Shown one piece after another: positions 8,677 to 17,931 of a stretch of DNA of 64,000 nucleotides. The stretch is from contig NZ_CANNCR010000013.1 of NCBI RefSeq assembly GCF_947503125.1, positions 1-64,000 on the forward strand, written 5' to 3'. The notes under the pieces are model-generated. The model was not told the DNA's origin, did not search any database, and saw nothing but the letters and a program-made list of their open reading frames with translations. The DNA comes from an uncultured Metabacillus sp. (GTDB lineage: Bacteria; Bacillota; Bacilli; Bacillales; Bacillaceae). The position numbers and the translations under genes are program-made. Numbering within the stretch: the stretch's first letter is position 1; every line of letters begins with the position of its first letter.

Positions 8677-10200
8677 ATGAAAAATAAGGTTCGGCAGTGG
8701 TTCCTAAATTCCAGCGAGGAAAGTCAGAAGTCGTTTATGGAATTAATGGATAAGACCGTAAAATTACTTATAGAAGAAAATTACAGAGCGACTAATCCGT
8801 ATTCGGGTGCAACACGAAAAGATATCGAAGCAAGGGTGAAGGAGATAACAAACATTACTGCTGGCGGCCAAGAGACAGATGCAGTAATGAACGAAATCAA
8901 AAAGACGGTCGTAAGAAACTCTCTATGGATTTCCAATCCTTCAGCGATGGCACATCTTCATTGTCCGCCGCTTTTACCCTCAATCGCTGCTGAGGTTCTG
9001 ATAAGCACGTTAAATCAATCAATGGATTCATGGGACCAGAGTCCTTCAGCTACATATGTTGAAGAAGAGGTTCTTCAGTATTTCATCCACAAAATCGGGT
9101 ATGGGGAGAATGCTGATGGCGTATTTACCAGCGGTGGGACACAGTCTAATTATATGGGACTTTTGCTTGCACGGAACCACGCTTGTCAAAGGCATTTTTC
9201 GATAAATGTCGGGGAGCATGGTCTTCCTGTCAACGCAGGCAGATTACGGATTCTTTGTTCAGAGCATGCCCATTTCACTGTCCAGCAATCTGCGGCACAA
9301 CTGGGACTTGGCATCAACTCAGTCGTCAAGGTTAGAACCACTGAAAATCACCAGATTTGCCTAAAGGATGCCCAAAAAAAGGTGGCTGAATTGCATGAGC
9401 AAGATCTTATTCCATTTATGATTGTTGCTACAGCGGGAACGACTGACTTTGGAAGTATCGATAATCTAACGGAGCTAGCAAAGATGGCACATGACAATCA
9501 TTTATGGCTCCATGTTGACGCAGCTTATGGAGGGGCTTTGCTGTTTTCCCATCAATATCGAGATTTGCTTCATGATTTATCGGAAGCAGATTCCATCACT
9601 ATTGATTTTCATAAGCTTTATTACCAATCGATTAGCTGTGGGGCATTTTTTGTTAAGGATCGTAAGTATTTTCATCATATTGCCTTTCATGCTGATTACT
9701 TAAACCCTGAAGAGGATCGGAAGGACGGCATTATCAACCTTGTTGAGAAAAGCGTACAAACGACAAAACGATTTGATGCGCTAAAGGTCTTAATGACCTT
9801 TAAGCTTATTGGAACCGATGTGTTTGGCGAGATGATTGACTCTACTATTCAGCTTGCGAAGGACACTGCTGAGCTATTGCAGTGCAGTTCACAATTTGAG
9901 GTCCTGAATGAACCGGTCATAAACGCTGTCCTATTTCGTTATCTTCCTGATCGGCATGTAGAAAATCAGCTCTTTGTTGATGAAGTCAATCTTGAGCTTC
10001 AGCGTTATTTTTACGAAAGCGGCAAGCTGATCATGGCTAAAACAAGGCAAAATGGCAAAGTATATTTGAAATTTACGATGTTGAATCCATTAAATACACT
10101 CCGCAACATGGAGATTCAGATTGAAAACATAAAAAAGATAGGTGACATCATAACAGAAAAGAAAGGAGAGAGAAGCAATGAATATTCCGTTCATTTCTAA
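8677..10200 (+). CDS. rhbB: L-2,4-diaminobutyrate decarboxylase (RhbB-like)
   Basis: A 507-residue PLP-dependent group II decarboxylase that converts diaminobutyrate to 1,3-diaminopropane. Seen: TSGGTQSNYMGLLLAR (cofactor phosphate region), ATAGTTDFGSID, the HVDAAYGGA motif with the cofactor Asp, and the Schiff-base lysine in DFHKLYYQ. In-frame GTG at 8668 overlaps the ribosome binding site AGAAGGTG (8663-8670), so ATG 8677 is taken as the start. The end overlaps the start of the next gene by 23 bases, indicating translational coupling. Together with RhbA it supplies the diamine backbone for the siderophore. Confidence 0.93.
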   Translation: MKNKVRQWFLNSSEESQKSFMELMDKTVKLLIEENYRATNPYSGATRKDIEARVKEITNITAGGQETDAVMNEIKKTVVRNSLWISNPSAMAHLHCPPLLPSIAAEVLISTLNQSMDSWDQSPSATYVEEEVLQYFIHKIGYGENADGVFTSGGTQSNYMGLLLARNHACQRHFSINVGEHGLPVNAGRLRILCSEHAHFTVQQSAAQLGLGINSVVKVRTTENHQICLKDAQKKVAELHEQDLIPFMIVATAGTTDFGSIDNLTELAKMAHDNHLWLHVDAAYGGALLFSHQYRDLLHDLSEADSITIDFHKLYYQSISCGAFFVKDRKYFHHIAFHADYLNPEEDRKDGIINLVEKSVQTTKRFDALKVLMTFKLIGTDVFGEMIDSTIQLAKDTAELLQCSSQFEVLNEPVINAVLFRYLPDRHVENQLFVDEVNLELQRYFYESGKLIMAKTRQNGKVYLKFTMLNPLNTLRNMEIQIENIKKIGDIITEKKGERSNEYSVHF

Positions 10201-11980
10201 TCATCTTACCATGCAAAATCTGATTAATTGTTACATAAAGGAAACGGATAAAGGTGTGCTGAAGGAGGCTGCAGACATCACTTTTCCTTTAGCTGACCCG
10301 GAATGCAAGCATGTATTTGTGATTCCCTTGAAAAGTCAGTCAGTTACATTATACGTGCCCGTTCGCTATTACTCTATTACAGGACGGCATTTATTTTCAC
10401 CATTTATGTATTATCAATGGAAAATGGATAATGTTAAGCAGCTGGATTACTTAACATTAGTTATCTATTTGCAAAAGGATTTAGCTGAAGCAGCTGAAAA
10501 GCCTGTTGATTCCGAAGAGCTAATATTACGAACGATCTTAAGCTATCAAAATATGAAGGGCATCCTTTTACACCGTAATGAGGATTATGAGGAATGCTAT
10601 CAAGCTGAAAAGAATTTTTTGCAAGCTGAACAGTCCCTTTTAATTGGGCATCAAGTTCATCCAACCCCGAAAAGCAGGCAAGGAATTGATGATGAGGAGG
10701 AGCATATCTTTGCTCCTGAACGAAAAGGATCGTTTAAGCTACATTATTTTCAGGCAGTAAATGACATTGTGGAAGAGGACTCGATCCTTTCCAAAACAGC
10801 TACAGCTCTTATCAAGGAAGAATTAAAGAAAGATCCTTTTGTTTCTGGATCTTTTAAAGAGAAGTATTGCCAAGAGGATGGCTATTCCTTGATCCCTGTT
10901 CATCCTTTACAGGCAAGAAAGCTATTGGGAAAAGAAGCGGTTTGTGAGCTAATTCAAGCCGGCAAGCTAACCTATCTTGGTCCACATGGCAGAAGCTATT
11001 ACCCTACGTCATCGGTGCGTACTGTTTACCATCAAGATGCTGACTATATGTATAAGTTTTCGATACCAGTGAAAATCACCAATTCACTGCGGATCAATAA
11101 ACGAAAAGAGCTTGATCGCGGAGTGGAGGTTAGCCGTATATTAGGGCTGGTGCTTAAGGATAAACTAACAGCTCTTCATCCTAACTTTCAAATTGTTCAA
11201 GATCCTGCTTATATCACAGTTAAGCTTGACACAGAAGAATCCGGCTTTGAAGTGGTCATTCGTGAAAATCCATTTCAGCAGAACGAGGGAGCAAGAACAA
11301 CTTTGCTTGCCGGTTTATGTCAGGACCATATAAATGGAGGTTTATCCCATCTTGCAAACCTTATTCATGGTTTAGCTGATAAGGAGCAAAAAGCAGTCAC
11401 AGATGTGTGTGAAGAATGGTTTCGCCGCTATTTAACCATTAGTCTGCGTCCGCTTTATTGGATGTATGCTACATATGGAATTGCCCTTGAAGCACATCAG
11501 CAAAATTCACTTGTAACATTCGATGAAAAGGGGTACCCAGCAGCATTTTACTACCGGGATAACCAGGGCTATTATTTCATGGAATCAAAAGCAGAGGAAT
11601 TAAGAAAGGTGCTCCCGGACTTAAATGAAAAGAGCAACACCATATGTGCTGACAATGTTGCAGAAGAACGTTTTCGCTATTATTTCTTTTTTAACCACTT
11701 ATTCGGGCTCATTAATGCGTTTGGCGTCAATCGTTTGATTGATGAAGATCGTTTATTGCAACTGCTCAAGGATGAATTACATGATTTGCAGAAAGATTAT
11801 GGCGATTCGACGAATTTATTGAACTCTTTAGTAAACGAGGAAACCTTGCCGTGCAAAGCCAATCTGTTGACTAGAATTCATGATATGGACGAACTTGTCG
11901 GCTCCCTTGAAACACAATCTGTATACACTAGGGTGCACAATCCGTTATTCAATATTGTAGGTGAGTTGCATGGTGTCTAA
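10178..11980 (+). CDS. rhbC: NIS siderophore synthetase, IucA/IucC family (RhbC-like)
   Basis: A 600-residue NRPS-independent siderophore synthetase. Known: such enzymes adenylate a carboxylate of citrate and condense it with an amine or hydroxylamine. Seen: the N-terminal ATP and citrate region with GHQVHPTPKSRQG (about 160-172), IPVHPLQARKLL (about 237-248), YPTSSVRTVY (about 275), then the C-terminal FhuF-like domain with ALEAHQQNSL (near 440) and FFNHLFGLINAFG. In most relatives the first motif reads SRxGF; here it is SRQGID, a small deviation. AAAGGAGAG precedes ATG 10178. The last bases overlap rhbD. Two synthetases in one operon match sequential attachment of two arms to citrate. Confidence 0.92.
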   Translation: MNIPFISNHLTMQNLINCYIKETDKGVLKEAADITFPLADPECKHVFVIPLKSQSVTLYVPVRYYSITGRHLFSPFMYYQWKMDNVKQLDYLTLVIYLQKDLAEAAEKPVDSEELILRTILSYQNMKGILLHRNEDYEECYQAEKNFLQAEQSLLIGHQVHPTPKSRQGIDDEEEHIFAPERKGSFKLHYFQAVNDIVEEDSILSKTATALIKEELKKDPFVSGSFKEKYCQEDGYSLIPVHPLQARKLLGKEAVCELIQAGKLTYLGPHGRSYYPTSSVRTVYHQDADYMYKFSIPVKITNSLRINKRKELDRGVEVSRILGLVLKDKLTALHPNFQIVQDPAYITVKLDTEESGFEVVIRENPFQQNEGARTTLLAGLCQDHINGGLSHLANLIHGLADKEQKAVTDVCEEWFRRYLTISLRPLYWMYATYGIALEAHQQNSLVTFDEKGYPAAFYYRDNQGYYFMESKAEELRKVLPDLNEKSNTICADNVAEERFRYYFFFNHLFGLINAFGVNRLIDEDRLLQLLKDELHDLQKDYGDSTNLLNSLVNEETLPCKANLLTRIHDMDELVGSLETQSVYTRVHNPLFNIVGELHGV

Positions 11981-12575
11981 ACTAACAGCAAAACCGGCAT
12001 ACCCATTTAAGCATGATGATCCTATTTCTAAAACGACGATTTCTTTTCGTCATGTAAGCTATAAGAAGGATGTCACCTTACTGCATTCATGGATGCATGA
12101 AAAGCATGTCATACCCTATTGGAAGCTGAATATTTCGTTAGAAGCATATAAGCTCCATTTACAAAATTTTTTGAATGATCATCATCAAACTCTATTGATC
12201 GGCGAGATTAATGGAGTACCTGTCAGTTATTGGGAGTCGTATTGGGTGGAAGGAGATATCATGGAAACATGTTATCAGTTTGAACCATTTGACCAGGGTA
12301 TTCATCTGCTCATTGGAAATAAGGACTATCTGGGGAAAGGGTTTATTTATCCTTTGCTGCTAACGATTTTATTTCATAAATTTCAAGTTTCACAAACAAA
12401 TAAAGTAATAGCAGAACCGGATATTCGTAATGAAAAAATGATTCATGTCTTTAAAAAATGCGGTTTTATCCCAATAAAGGAGGTAGAGCTTCCTGATAAA
12501 ACAGGGCTATTGATGTTCTGTGAACGAGAAAATTTTGAAAGGAGATGGGCCGATTGGCAGCAAAACAAATTTTAG
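11970..12575 (+). CDS. rhbD: Hydroxylamine N-acyltransferase for siderophore synthesis (RhbD-like)
   Basis: A 201-residue GNAT-fold acyltransferase of the IucB/AlcB siderophore type, expected to acetylate N-hydroxy-1,3-diaminopropane from acetyl-CoA. Seen: ISFRHVSYKKDVTLLHSWMHEKHV near the start, a PVSYWESYWV strand, the acyl-CoA loop region IGNKDYLGKGFIYPLL (about 108-123), and EPDIRNEKMIHVFKKCGF. Candidate starts are GTG 11961 and ATG 11970; AGGTGA (11959-11964) favours ATG 11970. The start overlaps the rhbC stop by 11 bases and the end overlaps rhbE, so translation is coupled through the operon. Confidence 0.88.
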   Translation: MVSKLTAKPAYPFKHDDPISKTTISFRHVSYKKDVTLLHSWMHEKHVIPYWKLNISLEAYKLHLQNFLNDHHQTLLIGEINGVPVSYWESYWVEGDIMETCYQFEPFDQGIHLLIGNKDYLGKGFIYPLLLTILFHKFQVSQTNKVIAEPDIRNEKMIHVFKKCGFIPIKEVELPDKTGLLMFCERENFERRWADWQQNKF

Positions 12576-13843
12576 ATGTCATTGGCGTAGGGATCGGTCC
12601 TTTTAATCTTGGATTAGCGGCATTGCTTGAAAAAACGCAATGTAAAGCAATGTTTTTTGATAAAAAACCGCGATTTGATTGGCATCCAGGCATGCTGATT
12701 GAAGGGACGACTTTACAAGTGCCATTTATGGCTGATGCGGTCACGATGGTTAACCCAACGAGCCGATTTAGCTACTTAAATTATTTGCATGAGCATAAGC
12801 GTTTATATCAGTTTTATTTTTTAGAAAGATTCCATATCCCGCGCAATGAGTACAATCATTATTGCCAGTGGGTTGCTGAACAGCTGTCGCAGCTTCAGTT
12901 TGATCATGAGGTAGAAATGATTGAAAAAACTGACGAAGGTCATTATCGGGTGACGGTCCATTCTGTGAGTCAAGGTGTTAAAAAAATACATAATACAAAG
13001 CATATTGTTATAGGCATTGGTACGAAACCGTATATACCTGAAAAATTTTCCGAATTTAGTGACCGCATTTTTCATTCTTCACATTATTTAACAAGACGTA
13101 AAGATGCCCTGCAAGCTAAGTCAGTGACCATTATTGGTTCGGGACAGAGTGCTGCGGAAATATTTTATGATTTACTCTCAAGACAGCCTGATCATGACTA
13201 TCGATTGTCATGGTATACAAGGTCAAAAGGGTTTTATCCAATGGAGTATTCTAAGCTGGGATTAGAGCACTTCTCACCGGATTATACAAAATATTTTTAC
13301 CATTTGCCTGCAGAAAAGAAGAGAGCTGTTCTTAAAAATCAGGCATTGCTTTATAAAGGGATTAGCTTTTCAACCATTGCTGATATTTATGATCTATTGT
13401 ATGAAAGATCGATTGGCGCTAGTAAACCAAACGTACATCTGCAGGCGTTAACTGAGCTTGTTGCAATCGAAGAGTGGGAGGATATTTTGCGTCTATCACT
13501 CTATCAGATTGAACAAGAAGCAGCCAAGCAAACAGAGAGTGATATTGTCATCCTTGCTACAGGGTATCAGCCGTATATACCTAAATGTTTAAAAGGGATT
13601 GAGGATTTGCTGGAATGGGATGATAATGGACAATTAATGGTCGAAGAAGACTATAAGCTTCAGACGAAGAATAGCAACGGTAATCATGTTTTTGTTCAGA
13701 ACGGTGAGCTTCATACACATGGTGTTGGTGCACCAGATTTAGGGATGGGCGCATTCCGAAGTGCAAAAATCATCAATCAGCTTGCTGGAAAAACCGTGTA
13801 TAAAACCTATCAGCATAATGTATTTCAGCAATTTGGAATGTAG
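12554..13843 (+). CDS. rhbE: 1,3-diaminopropane N-monooxygenase (RhbE-like)
   Basis: A flavin-dependent N-hydroxylating monooxygenase of the lysine/ornithine monooxygenase family; inferred to hydroxylate 1,3-diaminopropane using NADPH and oxygen. Seen: FAD motif GVGIGPFNLGLA near the N-terminus, the substrate-region signature FDWHPGMLIEGTTLQVPF, TRFSY-like TSRFSYLNYL, NADPH motif GSGQSAAE (about 197-204), and the family's C-terminal ATGY motif. Start: ATG 12545 sits directly against the ribosome binding site AAAGGAG (12538-12544), so the in-frame TTG 12554, nine bases downstream, is the likelier start (429 residues). It overlaps rhbD. Confidence 0.92.
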   Translation: MAAKQILDVIGVGIGPFNLGLAALLEKTQCKAMFFDKKPRFDWHPGMLIEGTTLQVPFMADAVTMVNPTSRFSYLNYLHEHKRLYQFYFLERFHIPRNEYNHYCQWVAEQLSQLQFDHEVEMIEKTDEGHYRVTVHSVSQGVKKIHNTKHIVIGIGTKPYIPEKFSEFSDRIFHSSHYLTRRKDALQAKSVTIIGSGQSAAEIFYDLLSRQPDHDYRLSWYTRSKGFYPMEYSKLGLEHFSPDYTKYFYHLPAEKKRAVLKNQALLYKGISFSTIADIYDLLYERSIGASKPNVHLQALTELVAIEEWEDILRLSLYQIEQEAAKQTESDIVILATGYQPYIPKCLKGIEDLLEWDDNGQLMVEEDYKLQTKNSNGNHVFVQNGELHTHGVGAPDLGMGAFRSAKIINQLAGKTVYKTYQHNVFQQFGM

Positions 13844-13869
13844 CTAATAACGAAAAGGAGTTGGATATC

Positions 13870-15678
13870 GTGAAAATTTGTGATACACCATTAACCATGC
13901 TAACAAAGGAAAATTGGAAACTAGCTGATCAGCAGTTGATCGCAAAAATGCTTCAAGAATTTATTTATGAAGAAATTATTAGCCCCCAGCTAATAACTGA
14001 ACAAAATGGAGTTGGGCAATATGAATGGAAAGATAGCAGTGGAAGGGTTTATCGATTTCAAGCAAAAAAACGGCTATTTGACAGTGTTTCTGTAATCTCA
14101 GATTCGATTGTAGTGATCCCATTTGAAGAGCATATCCCCTTATCACTTTCGCTTTTAATCAGTATCCAAGGCGAGGGGAAAATATCGGGATCAACGGCAG
14201 GCCATTTAGTCCGAGAGTATTTGCACACATTGGTTGCAGACACACATATACAGGAACGTTCAAAGCTATCTGAAGAGCTGGTTGAGCTTGATTATGCAGA
14301 GCTTGAAGGAGAAATGACAGGTCATCCGTGGATTACCTATAATAAAGGCCGGATTGGGTTTGGCTACAATGATTATACACAATTTGCTCCAGAGCAAAAG
14401 AAGCCGGTGCAATTATCCTGGATTGCCGTACATAAAAATTTGGCAACCTTTCATTCTGTGGAAGAACTGAATTATCACAAGGTGATTCAGCAGGAACTGG
14501 CAGAGGATGCTCGCATTCAGTTCAACAATCGTATAAAAGCGCTGAATCTTCAGCCTGAGGATTATTATTTTATGCCAATTCATCTATGGCAATGGAATCA
14601 TTCAATTGTCACAATGTTTGCCGCAGAGATAGCGAAAAACGAGATGATTCCGTTAGGAGAAGCCGATGATCTTTACTTGCCGCAGCAATCGATCAGAACC
14701 TTTGTGAATGTCAAAAACAAAGAAAAGTTTCATGTGAAATTGCCGATGAGCATTTTAAACACACTTGTCTATCGCGGATTACCAGGCGAGCGAACGGTTA
14801 TTGCACCTGAAGTAACAGCATTTATGAAAAACATTCTCGACAATGACCCGTTTTTAAAGGATGAATGCCGCTTGGGGTTATTAGGTGAAGTAGCAACGAT
14901 GAATGTTGATCAACCGGTATTCAAGAATGTTAAAGGCGCACCATATCAATATCTTGAATTACTTGGCGTTGTCTGGAGGGAGAGTATTTATAATCAATTA
15001 ACGAGCCAAGAGCGAGCTATCACCCTTGCAGCATTAGTTCATGTCGATCATGAGGGAACGCCATTTGTCTCAAAGCTTATTGAAAAATCCGGATTGACGG
15101 TCGAAGAATGGGTGGGAAAATTAGTAAAAGCGATTCTGCCGCCATTGCTTCACTACATGTACCAATATGGAACCGTCTTTTCACCTCATGGTCAAAACAC
15201 GGTGCTTGTTCTGAAAGATTATATACCTGAACGTACCATTATGAAGGATTTTGTTGATGATGTTAATATTAGTGATCAACCGCTGCAAGAGCTTTCCGTT
15301 CTTTCAAAGGACCTGAAAAGCGTGTTACGCAGTGAGCCGCCAGAAGGGTTGACACAATTTATTTTTACGGGCTTATTTATATGCCACTTCCGTTATTTAA
15401 GCAGTCTGCTTGAAGAAAAAGAAGCATTTAGCGAACACCGCTTTTGGGAGATTGTCCGCGATGAAATCATTTCGTATCAGCAAAGATTCCCACACTTAAA
15501 GGAACGCTTTGAGCTGTTTGACTTGCTGCGTCCGACATTTACGAAATTAACACTTAATCGAAACCGAATGTTTGATTACGGGTATAGTGACGGAGAAGAT
15601 CGCCCACATGCAAGCGAGTATGGAGTAGTTTCAAATGCACTTTATTCGATCACGGCCGAGAAAACACTATCGGAATGA
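13870..15678 (+). CDS. rhbF: NIS siderophore synthetase, IucA/IucC family (RhbF-like)
   Basis: A 602-residue NRPS-independent siderophore synthetase, the second in the operon. Seen: GHPWITYNKGRIGFGYNDY (about 154-172) matching the GHPxxKxRxGF region, MPIHLWQWNHSI (about 234-245) equivalent to the HPxQ region, LPQQSIRTF (about 273), then the FhuF-like C-terminal domain with SPHGQNTVLVLKD (about 438-450). Inferred to make the second amide bond, completing a schizokinen-type product. In-frame TTG 13861 abuts the ribosome binding site AAAAGGAG, so GTG 13870 is chosen. Last gene of the operon; no siderophore export or uptake gene follows. Confidence 0.92.
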   Translation: MKICDTPLTMLTKENWKLADQQLIAKMLQEFIYEEIISPQLITEQNGVGQYEWKDSSGRVYRFQAKKRLFDSVSVISDSIVVIPFEEHIPLSLSLLISIQGEGKISGSTAGHLVREYLHTLVADTHIQERSKLSEELVELDYAELEGEMTGHPWITYNKGRIGFGYNDYTQFAPEQKKPVQLSWIAVHKNLATFHSVEELNYHKVIQQELAEDARIQFNNRIKALNLQPEDYYFMPIHLWQWNHSIVTMFAAEIAKNEMIPLGEADDLYLPQQSIRTFVNVKNKEKFHVKLPMSILNTLVYRGLPGERTVIAPEVTAFMKNILDNDPFLKDECRLGLLGEVATMNVDQPVFKNVKGAPYQYLELLGVVWRESIYNQLTSQERAITLAALVHVDHEGTPFVSKLIEKSGLTVEEWVGKLVKAILPPLLHYMYQYGTVFSPHGQNTVLVLKDYIPERTIMKDFVDDVNISDQPLQELSVLSKDLKSVLRSEPPEGLTQFIFTGLFICHFRYLSSLLEEKEAFSEHRFWEIVRDEIISYQQRFPHLKERFELFDLLRPTFTKLTLNRNRMFDYGYSDGEDRPHASEYGVVSNALYSITAEKTLSE

Positions 15679-15693
15679 AAAACAATTATTTGA

Positions 15694-15742
15694 GGAAGGC
15701 TGTTTCAAGGGACTGACCCTTTGGATATAGCCTTTTCCTTTT
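15694..15742 (+). terminator. Terminator of the siderophore operon
   Basis: GGAAGGCT (15694-15701) pairs with AGCCTTTTCC (15729-15738), followed by TTTT. The interior carries GGGACTGACCC, again the repeated terminator core of this window. Confidence 0.7.
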
Positions 15743-15769
15743 ACAAAAAATTTTTAGACCTCAACTTAT

Positions 15770-15823
15770 ATGTTAACTTAAAGTAAAATATCGTTGACAT
15801 ATATTTATTTTTGCTAATAAAAT
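15770..15823 (+). promoter_or_regulatory. BirA operator and promoter of the bioY operon
   Basis: ATGTTAAC (15770-15777) and GTTGACAT (15793-15800) form a BirA-type inverted repeat with a 15-base spacer and one mismatch. The right half contains TTGACA (15794-15799), a consensus -35 with a TAAAAT -10 at 15818-15823. Biotin-loaded BirA bound here would block the promoter, so expression should rise when biotin is scarce. Confidence 0.88.
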
Positions 15824-15866
15824 AAACTAGAAACTTGTTTTGCGAAAAATGGATTGGAGGTCTAAA

Positions 15867-16430
15867 ATGAAAGTACAGGAAATGACATACATAGCGTTAT
15901 TCACAGCCGTAATGGGTGCGTTAGGACTTGTTCCGCCAATTATGCTCACGTTTACACCAGTTCCAATTACCCTTCAGACATTAGGAGTCTTACTTTCTGG
16001 AGGAGTGCTTGGTGCTAGATTAGGAGCTTTTAGTCAAATCTTATTTTTATTGCTCGTTGCTGCAGGAATGCCGCTTCTTTCAGGAGGACGCGGTGGAATT
16101 GGTGTTTTCTTTGGACCTAGTGCCGGATACTTGCTTGCCTATCCTTTAACAGCGTTTATCATTGGCTATTTGCTCACTAAATTTAAGGCAAAGTCATTAC
16201 AATCGATTTTATTTATTAATCTTACAGTAGGGATTTTATTGATTTATTTTATAGGCATACCTGTACAAGCATTTATAATGGAAATATCACTTTTCCAAGC
16301 AATAAAACTAAGCCTTGTCTATATTCCTGGCGATGTTTTGAAGGCAATCATTGCTTCCTATTTGGTCTACCAATTACGGAAATCCCCGATCATTTCAAGG
16401 AAACTAGCTAAATCTAGTGAGACACTTTAA
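15867..16430 (+). CDS. bioY: Biotin transporter substrate-binding membrane protein BioY
   Basis: A 187-residue integral membrane protein, the substrate-capture (S) component of a biotin ECF-type transporter. Seen: about six hydrophobic segments and the BioY signatures PVPITLQTLGVLLSGG, GGRGGIGVFFGPSAGYL and PGDVLKAIIASYL. Start ATG 15867 has TTGGAGG six bases upstream; the longer frame from 15840 has no ribosome binding site. The BirA box upstream agrees with the function. It begins a three-gene operon with an acyl-CoA ligase and a thiolase, the same set as yhfU-yhfT-yhfS in Bacillus subtilis. The energising EcfAAT module is not in the window. Confidence 0.93.
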   Translation: MKVQEMTYIALFTAVMGALGLVPPIMLTFTPVPITLQTLGVLLSGGVLGARLGAFSQILFLLLVAAGMPLLSGGRGGIGVFFGPSAGYLLAYPLTAFIIGYLLTKFKAKSLQSILFINLTVGILLIYFIGIPVQAFIMEISLFQAIKLSLVYIPGDVLKAIIASYLVYQLRKSPIISRKLAKSSETL

Positions 16431-16467
16431 TGTCTCACTTTTTTCATATTTAGAAAGGAGAAGAAAG

Positions 16468-17931
16468 ATGTCAATCACTGCTACTTATGAAATGCATGCA
16501 AGACATTTTCCGGACAAGATAGCGATTCAAACAGCGGATGAAAGCCTCAGTTACCGGAATTGGTATCAGCTTATTTGTCAAACAGCTAATTGGCTTGCAT
16601 CACTGCAGAGAGCAAATAACATTGTAGGGGTTTATATGCAAAATGGCTTGCCTTTTTTACAGCTATTTTCAGCTGCATCAGAGGCCGGATTAGTGATTGT
16701 CCCGTTCGATATAAAATGGACAACAGCAGAAATCAAGAAACGTATTATACTCTCTCAGCCATCCATCATTATTACAATGAAAGATCAATTCGAAAAGCTA
16801 AAGGAACTAGATCTAAATGTCATGGTATGGGAGGAATGTTTAGTTGAGATAAATAGAATGCCGCTTCATCGTGAAACAGAAATAAAGAGAGAAATGCCCT
16901 TTTATATGGGGTTTACCTCAGGATCAACAGGTGAGCCGAAAGCATTTATTCGTTCTCATGGATCATGGGTACAAAGCTTTGCTTGCACTCAGTTTGATTT
17001 TCACATCAATAAGAATGATCATGTACTAATACCAGGCTCACTGATCCACTCTCATTTTTTATTTGGTGCAATTAGTACCTTATATTTTGGCGGCTCTGTC
17101 TATTTACTTAGTAAGTTTTCACCTGTACAATCGCTAGAATTTATCGAAACAAAGCCGATTACTGTTATATATGTTGTTCCTACCATGCTGGAAGCTTTTC
17201 TAAAGGAAGGATGTCAGTCGAATAAGGAACTAAAAATCATCTCTTCTGGTGCAAAGTGGGAGGAGATCACAAAACAGAGGATTATGGAAATGTTCCCAAA
17301 TTCGTATATGTATGAATTTTATGGTGCGAGTGAGCTAAGCTTTGTGACGGTCTTACCAGATGATGACAGTAAGCGAAAACCAGGTTCAGTCGGAAAGCCT
17401 TGTCATAACGTAGAAATTCAAATACGTACATCAACTGGGGTGGTTGCAGAAAAAAATGAAATTGGAAAAATCTATGTAAGAAGTAAAATGCTTTTTAGTG
17501 GTTATCTTCAGGCCGGTATGTCAGGCATTCAACCTATTCAGACTGAAGATGGCTGGATGACCGTTGATGATATGGGATATGTTGATGCCGAGGGCTTTTT
17601 ATATATAATTGGACGAGAAAAAAACATGATTTTATACGGAGGAATAAATATATACGCTGAGGAGGTTGAGACTGTACTGGCTTCACACCCTGATGTAGAT
17701 GCTGCAGCTGTAGTCGGAACTTCTGATCCCTATTGGGGACAGGTTGTTTCAGCCGTGATCCAAGGAAGTGCCACAAAAGCGGAATTAAGAAAGCTATGTA
17801 AAATGAAATTAGCAGCCTATAAGATTCCACGTAAATGGTATTTCCTTAATGAAATTCCGCTTACGACAAGTGGTAAAATTGCACGTCCTAAAATAATCGA
17901 GATGTTGGAGAGGAAGGTGCAAGATGATTAA
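16468..17931 (+). CDS. yhfT: AMP-dependent acyl-CoA ligase (YhfT-like)
   Basis: A 487-residue member of the ANL (AMP-forming ligase) superfamily that should activate a carboxylic acid as acyl-AMP and then acyl-CoA. Seen: the P-loop GFTSGSTGEPKAF (about 148-160), A5-like YEFYGASELS, the TVDDMGYVD motif with the ribose-binding Asp, the hinge GREKNMILYGGINIYAEEVE and the catalytic lysine near the end in TTSGKIARPK. Start ATG 16468 has AGAAAGGAG seven bases upstream. Context: co-transcribed with bioY under a BirA box and overlapping a thiolase gene, so a role in making or salvaging a biotin precursor acyl chain is plausible but unproven. Confidence 0.88.
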   Translation: MSITATYEMHARHFPDKIAIQTADESLSYRNWYQLICQTANWLASLQRANNIVGVYMQNGLPFLQLFSAASEAGLVIVPFDIKWTTAEIKKRIILSQPSIIITMKDQFEKLKELDLNVMVWEECLVEINRMPLHRETEIKREMPFYMGFTSGSTGEPKAFIRSHGSWVQSFACTQFDFHINKNDHVLIPGSLIHSHFLFGAISTLYFGGSVYLLSKFSPVQSLEFIETKPITVIYVVPTMLEAFLKEGCQSNKELKIISSGAKWEEITKQRIMEMFPNSYMYEFYGASELSFVTVLPDDDSKRKPGSVGKPCHNVEIQIRTSTGVVAEKNEIGKIYVRSKMLFSGYLQAGMSGIQPIQTEDGWMTVDDMGYVDAEGFLYIIGREKNMILYGGINIYAEEVETVLASHPDVDAAAVVGTSDPYWGQVVSAVIQGSATKAELRKLCKMKLAAYKIPRKWYFLNEIPLTTSGKIARPKIIEMLERKVQDD

